Shown here one piece after another: positions 27,275 to 36,440 of a stretch of DNA of 64,000 nt. Made by a program: the position numbers and the translations under genes. Each line of letters starts with the position of its first letter. The stretch's first letter is position 1. The notes below the pieces were generated by a model that searched no databases, was not told the DNA's origin, and was given only the letters and a program-made list of their open reading frames with translations. The stretch covers positions 1,302,001 through 1,366,000 of the forward strand of contig NZ_CP087590.1 in NCBI RefSeq assembly GCF_015594925.2. Reading direction: 5' to 3'. Origin of the DNA: Vibrio sp. VB16. Its GTDB lineage: Bacteria; Pseudomonadota; Gammaproteobacteria; Enterobacterales; Vibrionaceae.

Positions 27275-27366
27275 AAATAACTTTTTTCTATATAAATACG
27301 TATTAATTCTTGTCATTTACATTTAACTTATAGTTTTATTATCAAGATTAGTTAGTCTAATGTTAT

Positions 27367-28998
27367 ATGTTTGGTGTTGAATTTATGAAATTAATGAGAA
27401 TGGCATTTAATGCTCTAGGGTTGAATAAAATAAAGTTTCAACTGTTGCTGCTTATTTCTGTACTTATAGTATTCGGTTTGATCGCGATGAGCCTAATTTA
27501 TTTTGGTATGAAAGCTGACGCATCAACTATTAATTTGGCAGGAAAACAAAGAATGTTGTCTCAACGAGTGGCAAAGGAAGTGTTATTTATTAACTCGGGT
27601 ATGGGAGATGTAGCCGAAGTTAACACTACCTTGACCATTTTCGAATCGTCAATGCAATCTCTAATGTATGGCGAGGATAATAGAAATATATCACCTCCGC
27701 TCACCGTTGAAATATTGTCACAGCTTAAAAAAGTAGAACGACTATGGTCCAATTACAAGAGTGATATTTTGAGTTTAGTTGAAGAAAAAATGAACTCGCC
27801 TGAAATGAAAAATAAAATAATAAATAATATTTTTATAAACTCTCCTGTAATACTCAGAGAGATGAATATCGCAGTATTATTGATGGAAGATGCTAGTAAT
27901 AGACGCGTCAAAAATAACATGTTAATAACATTATCTATTATTTCTATTTTATTATTTTTGTCCATTGTATTGTATTTATACGTAGACAGATTTTTGACTA
28001 AACCATTATTACCAATTGGTGAAGCTTTGAGAGAACTTAAAAACGGTAATCTTACTAGGTATCTTCCTCAGTTCGAAATAAAAGATGAAGTCACAGTTCT
28101 TTATACAGACTATAATGAAGTATTATCAAGTATTAATAATATACTTAACGATGTTGTTATTTCAAGCGAACAATTAACTGATGCTAGTTTGCATTTAAAA
28201 GATCGAAGTAAAGAAAATACAGAGTCAATGGAGGCTCAATATCAAGAAATAGAGCTGATATCCACAGCAATGAATGAATTTAGGTCAACAGTGGGGGAGA
28301 TAGCCAAGCGTAGTGCTTCAACTTTAGATAGTACTAATGTAGCATCTATTAAATCAACAGATGCGAGTGACATGATGAAAGGTGCACTACACAGTTTTGA
28401 ATTGCTCCATACAAATATTCAAAATGCAAGTAGCTCAGTAGATGAATTAAACAAAGATACCTTGAATATAAATAAAGTACTAAAAGTAATAAAAGATATT
28501 GCTGAACAGACAAACTTATTGGCTCTAAATGCAACTATTGAAGCCGCCAGAGCTGGTGAATATGGTCGCGGGTTTTCTGTCGTAGCAGACGAAATTAGAG
28601 GATTAGCAAGTAGGACTGCAAATTCTACTAGTGATATACAAAATATGGTGAGACAGTTGCAAGACCAAGCTTCACTTTCTGTACAAGCTATGATTGTAAG
28701 TAATGAACAAGCTGAAATAGGAATAGGGCATATTAACCGTGCCTATACTCAACTCGAAGATACTGTCCTTTCGATGTATACAATTAATGGAATGAATCTC
28801 GATATAGCTACAACAACGAAAGAGCAAAGTATAATTACAGATGATATTAATCAAAGGATTACGACCGTTACTGAAAGTTTAAAAAAGTTAAGAATGAACG
28901 TAGGTAAGAATCAAGAACTATCAGAACATCTGTTATTGCTTGGAAGCACTCTAACTTCCAATACTGCACGGTTTTCAAATCATCCTACAAGATTTTGA
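27367..28998 (+). CDS. Methyl-accepting chemotaxis protein with PilJ/NarX-type sensor
   Basis: Chemoreceptor of 543 residues. After a transmembrane segment (about 24-46) comes a helical periplasmic domain with STINLAGKQRMLSQRVAKE, the P-box-like motif of the PilJ/NarX type IV pili methyl-accepting family. A second transmembrane helix (about 183-203), HAMP and the signalling tip EQTNLLALNATIEAARAGEYGRGFSVVADE follow. The tip carries AT where AA is usual, a conservative change. The start may be 27367 or the ATG at 27385. The gene is AT-rich, like its neighbours in this island. Confidence 0.88.
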   Translation: MFGVEFMKLMRMAFNALGLNKIKFQLLLLISVLIVFGLIAMSLIYFGMKADASTINLAGKQRMLSQRVAKEVLFINSGMGDVAEVNTTLTIFESSMQSLMYGEDNRNISPPLTVEILSQLKKVERLWSNYKSDILSLVEEKMNSPEMKNKIINNIFINSPVILREMNIAVLLMEDASNRRVKNNMLITLSIISILLFLSIVLYLYVDRFLTKPLLPIGEALRELKNGNLTRYLPQFEIKDEVTVLYTDYNEVLSSINNILNDVVISSEQLTDASLHLKDRSKENTESMEAQYQEIELISTAMNEFRSTVGEIAKRSASTLDSTNVASIKSTDASDMMKGALHSFELLHTNIQNASSSVDELNKDTLNINKVLKVIKDIAEQTNLLALNATIEAARAGEYGRGFSVVADEIRGLASRTANSTSDIQNMVRQLQDQASLSVQAMIVSNEQAEIGIGHINRAYTQLEDTVLSMYTINGMNLDIATTTKEQSIITDDINQRITTVTESLKKLRMNVGKNQELSEHLLLLGSTLTSNTARFSNHPTRF

Positions 28999-29314
28999 AC
29001 AATGTATTGCAGGCTTGTACCATTGAATCGTAGTCCAAATACACAGCGATTGTATGTAGGTCAAATCTTCAAATCTGAATTTTTAAGTCATGGATGCAAC
29101 TACAGAAGAGTAACTGAATGGGAACTTTCTATTTTACCTTTATGAAATCCGTTAAATTGTACATTTTTCGCAAGTCTTACATTACTAATGAGAATAGTTA
29201 TTTAAATTTATATCATTTAGAATTATAGTTGTATTCGTTAAGAGGATCTGACTTTGCATAATTGGTTTGGTCTTAATCATGCGAACCTGCTAATTAAATA
29301 TTAGCTAGGAGTTG
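28999..29314. other. Intergenic region between the PilJ-type chemoreceptor and the AraC regulator
   Basis: About 316 AT-rich bases without an identifiable gene. It contains the second copy of the shared motif (29158-29173) and presumably the promoter of the AraC-type gene. No clear terminator follows the chemoreceptor. Confidence 0.5.
29158..29173 (+). promoter_or_regulatory. Copy 2 of the shared upstream motif (TGTACATTTTTCGCAA)
   Basis: Near-identical to 27259-27274 and also preceded by GTTAAAT. It lies about 140-155 bases upstream of the AraC-type regulator. The regulator itself is a natural candidate to bind both copies (inference). Confidence 0.4.
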
Positions 29315-30271
29315 ATGGTGGATAAAATAAGACATATAAAAACTGACATAGACGATTTCGCTACTTCATTGGGGCACCTAGATCAAGATGTTAAACAGCT
29401 TTCAGGAAAAACTTTTAATTTTTCGAGTGATTTAGTGATATTGCCAAAACTTTCATTATCAAAAATTGAAATAGGTCGTTCGGCTATGTTTCATGGGGCA
29501 TGTAATCCTAATTATGTGTCATTCACTATCCCTGTTGATAGAAAACCAATAAGGGTTAACGGCATAACAGTTTATTCAACTAATCTCTATATCATGCCTC
29601 CAACTGAAGAGATTATTGCTCTGTTTGAATACGGCCTTATAGGTTATCATTTTGCAATTGATATGGAATATTTAAAAGAATTTATAGAACGTAAAACTTA
29701 TGATGAATTTATAAAAAATGCAGAGAAAATAAGGTCTGGCAAGGTCATCATTAAAGACCTAGAGCTAATTAAGGATGATATCATAAAAGTTATTAATTTT
29801 ACTGTAAGTCAACATAAATACTTATCTGGTGTCGTCATTGAAGATATCCAAGATAGAATATCCAATTCCATACGATTATTTTTTGAAAATAGTCATAGGA
29901 CACCAGAAATAAACATCTCCTATAACAAAAGGAGGGCTATTGTAATAAGAGCTTTAGATTTCATAAAACAAAGTGATAGCGTTTATGCCTCTATACCAGA
30001 AATTGCCAAATACTGTTTTTGTAGTGTGAGAACATTGGAGTATGCCTTTAAAAAAGTATTATCATTAACGCCTAAACAGTATCTGATATCACGTAGATTT
30101 AATATGATAAATAGAGATCTAATCTTGAATGAAAATATTAGCATTGGTGAGATAGTCGAAAAATACGGAATAGTAAACAAAGGAAGATTTAGTCGAGAAT
30201 ACTTTGATTTCTATGGAGAGTACCCAAAAGACACAAGAAAAAAAAAGAACATTATCTCCGGTTTATTTTGA
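29315..30271 (+). CDS. AraC-family transcriptional regulator, EutR-like architecture
   Basis: Regulator of 318 residues. The C-terminal 100 residues hold two helix-turn-helix motifs (SIPEIAKYCFCSVRTLEYAFKKVL, then SIGEIVEKYGIVNKGRFSREYFDFYGEYP). The N-terminal sensor (about 1-200) follows the pattern seen in EutR: an F-x-F-x-x-x-L-V-x-L start, then FTIPVDRKPIRVNG and an IMPPTEEIIALFEYG segment. The HTH stretch VRTLEYAFKKVLSLTPKQYL also resembles the EutR one. Whether it senses ethanolamine is unproven, and the eut operon ends 18 kb away. The ATG at 29315 with AGGAG upstream is chosen; a TTG at 29312 and GTG at 29318 are also in frame. Confidence 0.82.
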   Translation: MVDKIRHIKTDIDDFATSLGHLDQDVKQLSGKTFNFSSDLVILPKLSLSKIEIGRSAMFHGACNPNYVSFTIPVDRKPIRVNGITVYSTNLYIMPPTEEIIALFEYGLIGYHFAIDMEYLKEFIERKTYDEFIKNAEKIRSGKVIIKDLELIKDDIIKVINFTVSQHKYLSGVVIEDIQDRISNSIRLFFENSHRTPEINISYNKRRAIVIRALDFIKQSDSVYASIPEIAKYCFCSVRTLEYAFKKVLSLTPKQYLISRRFNMINRDLILNENISIGEIVEKYGIVNKGRFSREYFDFYGEYPKDTRKKKNIISGLF

Positions 30272-30372
30272 TGATATTCTAATTACTGATTTTGTTATAA
30301 TGTTATCACTGTTTTAAGTTTATTATATTTTCGGATTGTCTATTTGCCATCTGTTTAGGTTAAGTTATTATA

Positions 30373-31446
30373 ATGATTATTAAGCTGGTAAGGAAATTTA
30401 AATATATTGCGGGTAATCTATTGTTTTTTGATTTTATTGGTGGCTTTATTAATAATAGATTAAGGGGGTTTTGTAATTATCTTTACTCCTTGGAACTTTT
30501 AAAGTATGAGAGAAATAGGTTGCTTTCGAGTGTATGTTTAAGGTATAATAGTGAGCTTATGAGTGAACTTTCTAATCTATTTTCTCACTCAGTTGACTGT
30601 GTGTATATTATTGCTCTTCCTACTTTGACTGTTCACGGATTTAATAAAAATTTTTGTAAACAATTAAATTATACATATTTAGAAACGTCTAAATTGACTG
30701 TATATGATATTATGCCATCAATACTAACATATGACGACTGGCATAAATTGGAAGATTTAGTAGACTCTGTTCATAGCCTGACTTATGAGGGATATCATAT
30801 GGACAGTGATGATAACTTGATACCAATCGAATTTAATATATCCAAAGTGAATGAATGTCATTGTGAAGAATGCTATGAGAAATGTTATATCGTTGTTGCT
30901 AGGGATATCAGAGAAAGACGATTGAATGAGGAAGCTTTGTGGTTTAAAGCAAATATAGATTATTTAACTAAAGTCCCCAATCGTAGACTTTTTGATCATA
31001 AAGTGAAAAATTCAATTGAACGACATGGAAACAATGATACTTTTTCAGCAGTATTGTACGTTGATCTAGATGGATTTGGCATGATTAACGAACGATATGG
31101 ACATTCAATTGGTGATTTTGTTTTGACTACAGTAGCAAATCGACTAGAGAATTGTATTGAGATTTCTGATTGTATTTCAAGGTATGGCGGTGATGAATTT
31201 GTTATAGCACTTTTCGGACTGGATAGTGAGATAGCCCTAAAAAATATACTGAAAAAAATAATATTTGAATTTGAAAGGGATATATCGACTGATAATAATA
31301 CGATTCAAATTAGCGTAAGCATTGGTGTTTATTATGCTCCGGTGAAAAAATTTAGCTTAGAAAGTTTTGTCAGTAAAGCCGATTCAGCAATGTATGATGC
31401 AAAAAATTCAGTTGGAATTTCTATTTCATATTTCAAGCATGATTAA
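30373..31446 (+). CDS. PAS-GGDEF diguanylate cyclase
   Basis: Protein of 357 residues that likely makes c-di-GMP. A PAS-like domain (about 70-180, with VDCVYIIALPTLTVHGFNKNF) precedes a GGDEF domain (about 190-357) with the intact active site RYGGDEFVIALFG and the entry motif DYLTKVPNRRLFD. The usual inhibitory site RxxD five residues before GGDEF reads EISD, so product inhibition through that site is probably absent. Cysteines cluster at ECHCEECYEKC in the PAS region, which might bind a metal (speculative). It is AT-rich, part of the signalling island. Confidence 0.88.
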   Translation: MIIKLVRKFKYIAGNLLFFDFIGGFINNRLRGFCNYLYSLELLKYERNRLLSSVCLRYNSELMSELSNLFSHSVDCVYIIALPTLTVHGFNKNFCKQLNYTYLETSKLTVYDIMPSILTYDDWHKLEDLVDSVHSLTYEGYHMDSDDNLIPIEFNISKVNECHCEECYEKCYIVVARDIRERRLNEEALWFKANIDYLTKVPNRRLFDHKVKNSIERHGNNDTFSAVLYVDLDGFGMINERYGHSIGDFVLTTVANRLENCIEISDCISRYGGDEFVIALFGLDSEIALKNILKKIIFEFERDISTDNNTIQISVSIGVYYAPVKKFSLESFVSKADSAMYDAKNSVGISISYFKHD

Positions 31447-31984
31447 ACTATTAACACTGACCATTCATAAGCTTACTTTGGTGAACTGACGGCGCCTTAT
31501 TATCAATTGTCCATCAAAACAGTAATATAGCCGAGAGTGGTTCTCCAATGAGTCGATATAGTCTTGGTAACAATGGATCTGAATTGTAGTTGCTGATAAA
31601 TATATAAATACGATTAGCCCTTAGGGTTTACGTTGATAACTTCCGACCAAAATCGTATATCGTTTATACCCCTTACTTTTCTTTCGTGATCGCTAACCCT
31701 GATTTCTTTCTATTTTCTCAGCAGGTCAAATGACATGTTGACATAAAAGTGCTGTTTCTTCGATTGTCTATCGTCTGGCTCATAGAATAGATAACATGCT
31801 CGTTTCAAACGTGAAAACTGTGATCGATAAGTGCTAGTGGAAACGTTTTCATTCAAAAAGGAACAATTCTGTGGTTAATTTGTATAGGAACAAATAGTGA
31901 CCAGATTGTCATTATTCTATTAGGTTTATAGTCGATAACGACGTCGGTAATAGATTTGATGAGTTAAATTTATAGGGCATAAAT
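31447..31984. other. 538-base intergenic region upstream of the first dCache chemoreceptor
   Basis: No convincing gene or terminator was found. A near-palindrome TGGAAACGTTTTCA at 31838-31851 has the central CG typical of LacI/GalR-family operators. Base composition becomes less AT-rich toward the right end, which may mark the island boundary. Confidence 0.4.
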
Positions 31985-34102
31985 ATGAAAAAGTTATCCG
32001 TTCAATGGAAGATCACCTTTCTTTCTGGGCTTTGTCTGATACTTACTTCCATCGCACTTATTAGCTTTTCAGTTTATAACGCCAAACAGAATCAAAATAT
32101 CATTAAAGAAAGTAGTGCTGAGTCGGTGATCAAGAAGTCGACTAAGATCTTAGAAAGTGAGTCTCAACTTAATTCTGTAGAGATACAAAAATACCTATCT
32201 GAAGCCTTTTACCGCGCCGAAATGATGGTAGAAACGGCTCTGCTCATGAAAGAGAATGCCGAATTTAATGAGACTTCGAGTGAAGAACTTAGGATGGCGC
32301 AAGACGAACAGATCAGACGTTCAGTTGAGCGATTTGATACCCTACAAAGTGCATTCCTCGTTTTCAATAAGAATGCATTGGACGGAAGAGATGACGAGTT
32401 CATGGGTGCCGATTATGCTGGTTCAAACGAGATAGGTCGATTTGCCACGTACTGGGCAATAAACGTTGAAGGGACGAAGGCTCTCTCTAATATCCTTTAT
32501 GAATCACTATTAGTTGAAGAGAGCAATCGCGAGCGTTTTACCTGTGCTTTGGAATCCAAGAGTAGCTGCTTGAGCACACCGAGGTTTAGTGACTATGGTG
32601 ATATCAGTACATTAACAACGACGATATCTATGCCAATACTTGCTGATAACGAAGTTATAGGGTTTATGGGGATTGATCTTAAGTTAGACAACCTAATTGC
32701 AATGGCAAAGCAGACAGACAAAAACCTCTTTGATGCAAAAGGCTCGGTGTCGATTCTAACTGACCAGACAATGGTTATCGCCAGCGATAACCCAGATATA
32801 AAGATTGGCGAAACCTATCACAGTACGCATATCTCAGATTCTGATATGAACGGATTAATCCGCCAGAAAACGGTTGAGACACAATGGTCGCAAGACGGTG
32901 ATTGGCTAGTGGCCTATGCGCCAATCAATATCGCGAACAAGACATGGGCTGTTTTATTAGAGATGCCAAAGTCTAGTGTGATTGCGGATGCAGAACACCT
33001 AGATCGCATAATTGAACAACAAATTGATAAAGGTATCGTTGCTGAATTGGTGGCGGGAATCGTCTTCATTGTGGTTGGTTTTGTCATTATCGCCATCGCG
33101 GCATTAAAACTGGTCGCTCCCATCAGAACGGTAGTGGCGAGCTTAAAAGATATCGCTTCTGGCGAAGGTGATCTGACGCAGCGGTTAGAAGTAAAATCCG
33201 AAGATGAAATTGGTCAGTTGGCGAATAACTTCAACCTATTCCTAGAAAAACTACAAGGAACAATTAAAGAAGTTATTCAAACGTCCAATCAAGTGGCAGA
33301 TACTACCGCTAAAGCCGAACAGGCTGCGACTCAGATTAAAAATAGCAGTGACTCACAGTTTAAAGAGGTTGATTTGGTCGCTACGGCTTCAGAAGAGATG
33401 ACTCAAACTGCGGGACTTGTTTTTCAAAATGCGGATATGGCGGTCAATTCGGCGACTAAGGCCAATAAGGCGGCGACGGAGAGCCAACAGGTCATCGAAA
33501 ACTGCGCCGTTGAAATGAGTCGTCTGGTTGAGCAGATGAGTAATGCAGTACCAATTGTTGAAGAATTAGCGAAATATAATTTGAGTATTACCGAGATCCT
33601 TGCCGTCATCGAAGGTATTTCCGAACAAACAAATTTACTTGCCTTAAATGCGGCCATTGAAGCGGCGAGAGCAGGTGAGCAGGGCAGAGGGTTTGCGGTG
33701 GTTGCAGACGAAGTAAGAAACCTAGCAAGTCGTACAAAAGATTCATTGAGCGAAATAGGTAGTGTGATTGATAATATTCAATCCGGAACTAAACAGGTCG
33801 TTGCTGTTATTCATAGCGGAAATGAGTTGGCAAATAATACCTCGACTCAGGTAGTACAAGCAGTAAGTGAGCTGGGCTCTGTGTTTGAAGCAATTTCTGA
33901 AATAACAGATATGAATACTCAGATAGTCCGAGCAGCAGAAGAGCAGCAAGCGGTATCTACGGAGGTCAATCAGAGCGTTTCTAATATTCGCGATCTAAGT
34001 GCTGAAATTTTAGGGCAAGCGAGCTCTGCAGAAAAAGTTGGCAAGGAAATCGCCCATATTTCTATAGAACAACAAACTATATTGAATCAATTTAAAGTGT
34101 AG
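31985..34102 (+). CDS. Methyl-accepting chemotaxis protein, dCache-type sensor (copy 1)
   Basis: Chemoreceptor of 705 residues: transmembrane helix 1 (about 11-30), a large periplasmic Cache-like domain (about 35-345), helix 2 (about 353-375), HAMP with LKDIASGEGDLTQRLEVKSEDEIGQL, and the signalling tip EQTNLLALNAAIEAARAGEQGRGFAVVADEVRNLAS. The periplasmic pair of cysteines (FTCALESKSSCLSTP) is shared with the next gene and may form a disulfide. The ligand is unknown. It is exactly the same length as the downstream paralog, indicating tandem duplication. An intrinsic terminator follows. Confidence 0.92.
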   Translation: MKKLSVQWKITFLSGLCLILTSIALISFSVYNAKQNQNIIKESSAESVIKKSTKILESESQLNSVEIQKYLSEAFYRAEMMVETALLMKENAEFNETSSEELRMAQDEQIRRSVERFDTLQSAFLVFNKNALDGRDDEFMGADYAGSNEIGRFATYWAINVEGTKALSNILYESLLVEESNRERFTCALESKSSCLSTPRFSDYGDISTLTTTISMPILADNEVIGFMGIDLKLDNLIAMAKQTDKNLFDAKGSVSILTDQTMVIASDNPDIKIGETYHSTHISDSDMNGLIRQKTVETQWSQDGDWLVAYAPINIANKTWAVLLEMPKSSVIADAEHLDRIIEQQIDKGIVAELVAGIVFIVVGFVIIAIAALKLVAPIRTVVASLKDIASGEGDLTQRLEVKSEDEIGQLANNFNLFLEKLQGTIKEVIQTSNQVADTTAKAEQAATQIKNSSDSQFKEVDLVATASEEMTQTAGLVFQNADMAVNSATKANKAATESQQVIENCAVEMSRLVEQMSNAVPIVEELAKYNLSITEILAVIEGISEQTNLLALNAAIEAARAGEQGRGFAVVADEVRNLASRTKDSLSEIGSVIDNIQSGTKQVVAVIHSGNELANNTSTQVVQAVSELGSVFEAISEITDMNTQIVRAAEEQQAVSTEVNQSVSNIRDLSAEILGQASSAEKVGKEIAHISIEQQTILNQFKV

Positions 34103-34124
34103 TATTCACAAGTGTTATACAAAT

Positions 34125-34160
34125 AAAGCGCAGGAAACTACTTTCTGCGCTTTTTTGTTT
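34125..34160 (+). terminator. Intrinsic terminator after chemoreceptor copy 1
   Basis: Stem AAAGCGCAG/CTGCGCTTT followed by TTTTGTTTTT. It separates the two tandem chemoreceptor genes into two transcription units. Confidence 0.88.
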
Positions 34161-34266
34161 TTAATAGTTTGAAACAAAAGCAAATGTAATTAAACTTATC
34201 GATCAAAGTGTCGATAACTATTTACTCTCTGTATTAACGCTCATTCGCTACGTAAAAGGATTTAAC

Positions 34267-36384
34267 ATGCGGTCAATGTCTGTTCAATGGAAAATTTCCC
34301 TGCTCTCAGGGTTGTGCCTTGTTTTGACTTCCATATCCCTCATAGGTTTTTCTGTTTTCAATGCATATGAAAACCAAAAAACGATAAAAACGTACAGTAC
34401 CGAATCAGTCATCTCTAAATCAGAGAAACTGCTCGAAGCTCAATCACAACAAAATGCGACAGAAGCGATCAAGTATCTTGATGAGGCTTTGAATCGTGCA
34501 GAAATGTTGGCCAAAACAACACTATTTTTGCAACAGAATGCAGAGGATAACTTTACCTCTAGTGAGGTATTAAGAACCTCATTGCAAGATATGTTACGTC
34601 AATCTGTAGAAAGTTTTGACGCAATTAAAAGCATCTATTTAGTGTTTGAGCAAGACGCCTTAGACAGTGAAGATAGCAACTATCATGGTGCAGATTATGT
34701 TGGATCCAATGAAATTGGACGGTTTTCGACACATTGGCGCCAGATGGAACCCGGAGGTGATGCGGTTTCTAGTGTATTGTCTGAACAGGAATTAACCGAT
34801 CAAGCCAATGCAGAAAAATTTGTCTGTCCGAAGAAAACGGCACAGAGTTGTATCTCGACACCTTCTTTCACTGATTTTTCTGGTACACGTGTATTTACGT
34901 CCTCAATCTCGTATCCACTAATTAAAGATGATGAAGTTGTCGGCGTATTAGGGATCGTTTTAAACCTGAGTGATCTACAAAATATTGCACTTCATACGGA
35001 TAAAAAACTCTTTGATGCAAAGGGGAAAGTCTCCATTTTAAGCGCAAATGGGACACTGGTTGCCAGCGATGAAATGGAGAGTGAAATAGGAAAGAGTTTT
35101 TCTGCTACGAGTATTTCTAACGATGAACTCAAGCGCTTTCTTAGCGCTGCGGTTCTACAGACAACGTGGAGCCAAGATGACAACTGGTTGATTGTGTTTG
35201 CCCCTGCAGAGATTGCAAACCAAAACTGGGGCGTTCTGCTTGAGATACCCGCTGAGAGTGTATTGTCAGATGCGAATCAATTAGATGATGCAATTACCAA
35301 GAGTATTAGCAATAGTGTTAGCTCTGAAATAATGGTCGGCGTTTTTCTAGTGGTTATTGGGTTGAGTATTATCGCCATCAGTGCACGTGCCTTAGTTAAG
35401 CCGATAAAAGAAGTGGTCACTCGCTTAGAAGATATTGCTTCTGGTGAAGGCGATTTAACCCAGAGAATTGAGGTTAAGAGCCGGGATGAAATTGGTCAGC
35501 TCGCCGACGGATTTAATCATTTTTTAGGGAAGCTACAAACGACAATTAAGCAGGTCGTCGACACCAGTTCTCAAGTCGCGACGATGACCACGGAAGCGCA
35601 AGATGCGGCGATCTTCACTCGCAATAACAGTGGTTCACTATTTAAAGAAGTAGACTTAGTGGCGACGGCTTCGGAAGAGATGACACAAACTGCTGGGCTT
35701 GTCTTCCAAAATGCGGATGTGGCCGTCGTCGCGGCGACGAAAGCCAATGAAGCGGCCACCCTCGGACAAGATGTTATTTCTCGCTCCTCGGTGGAGATGG
35801 ATAGGTTGGTTAGCCGCATGAGTGCAGCCGTACCAGTGGTAGAAGAGTTAGCGTCGAATAATGTTAGCATTACAGAAATTTTAGGTGTGATAGAAGCGAT
35901 CTCTCAACAGACAAATTTACTCGCTCTAAACGCTGCAATTGAGGCGGCGAGGGCAGGCGAATATGGTCGTGGATTTGCGGTAGTTGCTGATGAAGTTCGC
36001 AATTTAGCAAGTAATACCCAATCGTCAGTGGATGAAATCAAACAGATGATTGAGAGGGTTCAGTTGGGCACTAAGGACGTTGTTAACGCTATTCAAGAGG
36101 GTAATGACCTCGCGATGAATACATCGACAGAGGTACAAAATGCTGTTGAGAAGCTAAATGCCGTATTTGAAGCTATTGCAGAAATTAGTGAGATGAATAG
36201 TCAGATAGTGCGGGCGGCGGAAGAACAACAATTGGTATCGACGGAAGTAAACCAGAGTGTTTCTAATATCAGAGATCTTAGCGGGCAGATATTGAGCCAA
36301 ACGGAGTCTTCGGAATCTATTGGTAGGCAAATTGCTGAGCTTTCCGCTGAACAGCAAACACTAGTAGGACAATTCAAAGTCTAG
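34267..36384 (+). CDS. Methyl-accepting chemotaxis protein, dCache-type sensor (copy 2)
   Basis: Chemoreceptor of 705 residues, paralog of the preceding gene over its full length. It has the same transmembrane, Cache, HAMP (LEDIASGEGDLTQRIEVKSRDEIGQL) and signalling-tip layout. The cytoplasmic half is nearly superimposable, while the periplasmic half differs more, as expected if the two copies now recognise different ligands (inference). The cysteine pair is kept (FVCPKKTAQSCISTP). It has its own ribosome site (aaagga) and promoter region after the intervening terminator. Confidence 0.92.
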   Translation: MRSMSVQWKISLLSGLCLVLTSISLIGFSVFNAYENQKTIKTYSTESVISKSEKLLEAQSQQNATEAIKYLDEALNRAEMLAKTTLFLQQNAEDNFTSSEVLRTSLQDMLRQSVESFDAIKSIYLVFEQDALDSEDSNYHGADYVGSNEIGRFSTHWRQMEPGGDAVSSVLSEQELTDQANAEKFVCPKKTAQSCISTPSFTDFSGTRVFTSSISYPLIKDDEVVGVLGIVLNLSDLQNIALHTDKKLFDAKGKVSILSANGTLVASDEMESEIGKSFSATSISNDELKRFLSAAVLQTTWSQDDNWLIVFAPAEIANQNWGVLLEIPAESVLSDANQLDDAITKSISNSVSSEIMVGVFLVVIGLSIIAISARALVKPIKEVVTRLEDIASGEGDLTQRIEVKSRDEIGQLADGFNHFLGKLQTTIKQVVDTSSQVATMTTEAQDAAIFTRNNSGSLFKEVDLVATASEEMTQTAGLVFQNADVAVVAATKANEAATLGQDVISRSSVEMDRLVSRMSAAVPVVEELASNNVSITEILGVIEAISQQTNLLALNAAIEAARAGEYGRGFAVVADEVRNLASNTQSSVDEIKQMIERVQLGTKDVVNAIQEGNDLAMNTSTEVQNAVEKLNAVFEAIAEISEMNSQIVRAAEEQQLVSTEVNQSVSNIRDLSGQILSQTESSESIGRQIAELSAEQQTLVGQFKV

Positions 36385-36440
36385 TTTGATGTGTTCGATA
36401 ACGCCTCATAATAAAAAGAGGAACTCAACTAGTCGACGCT

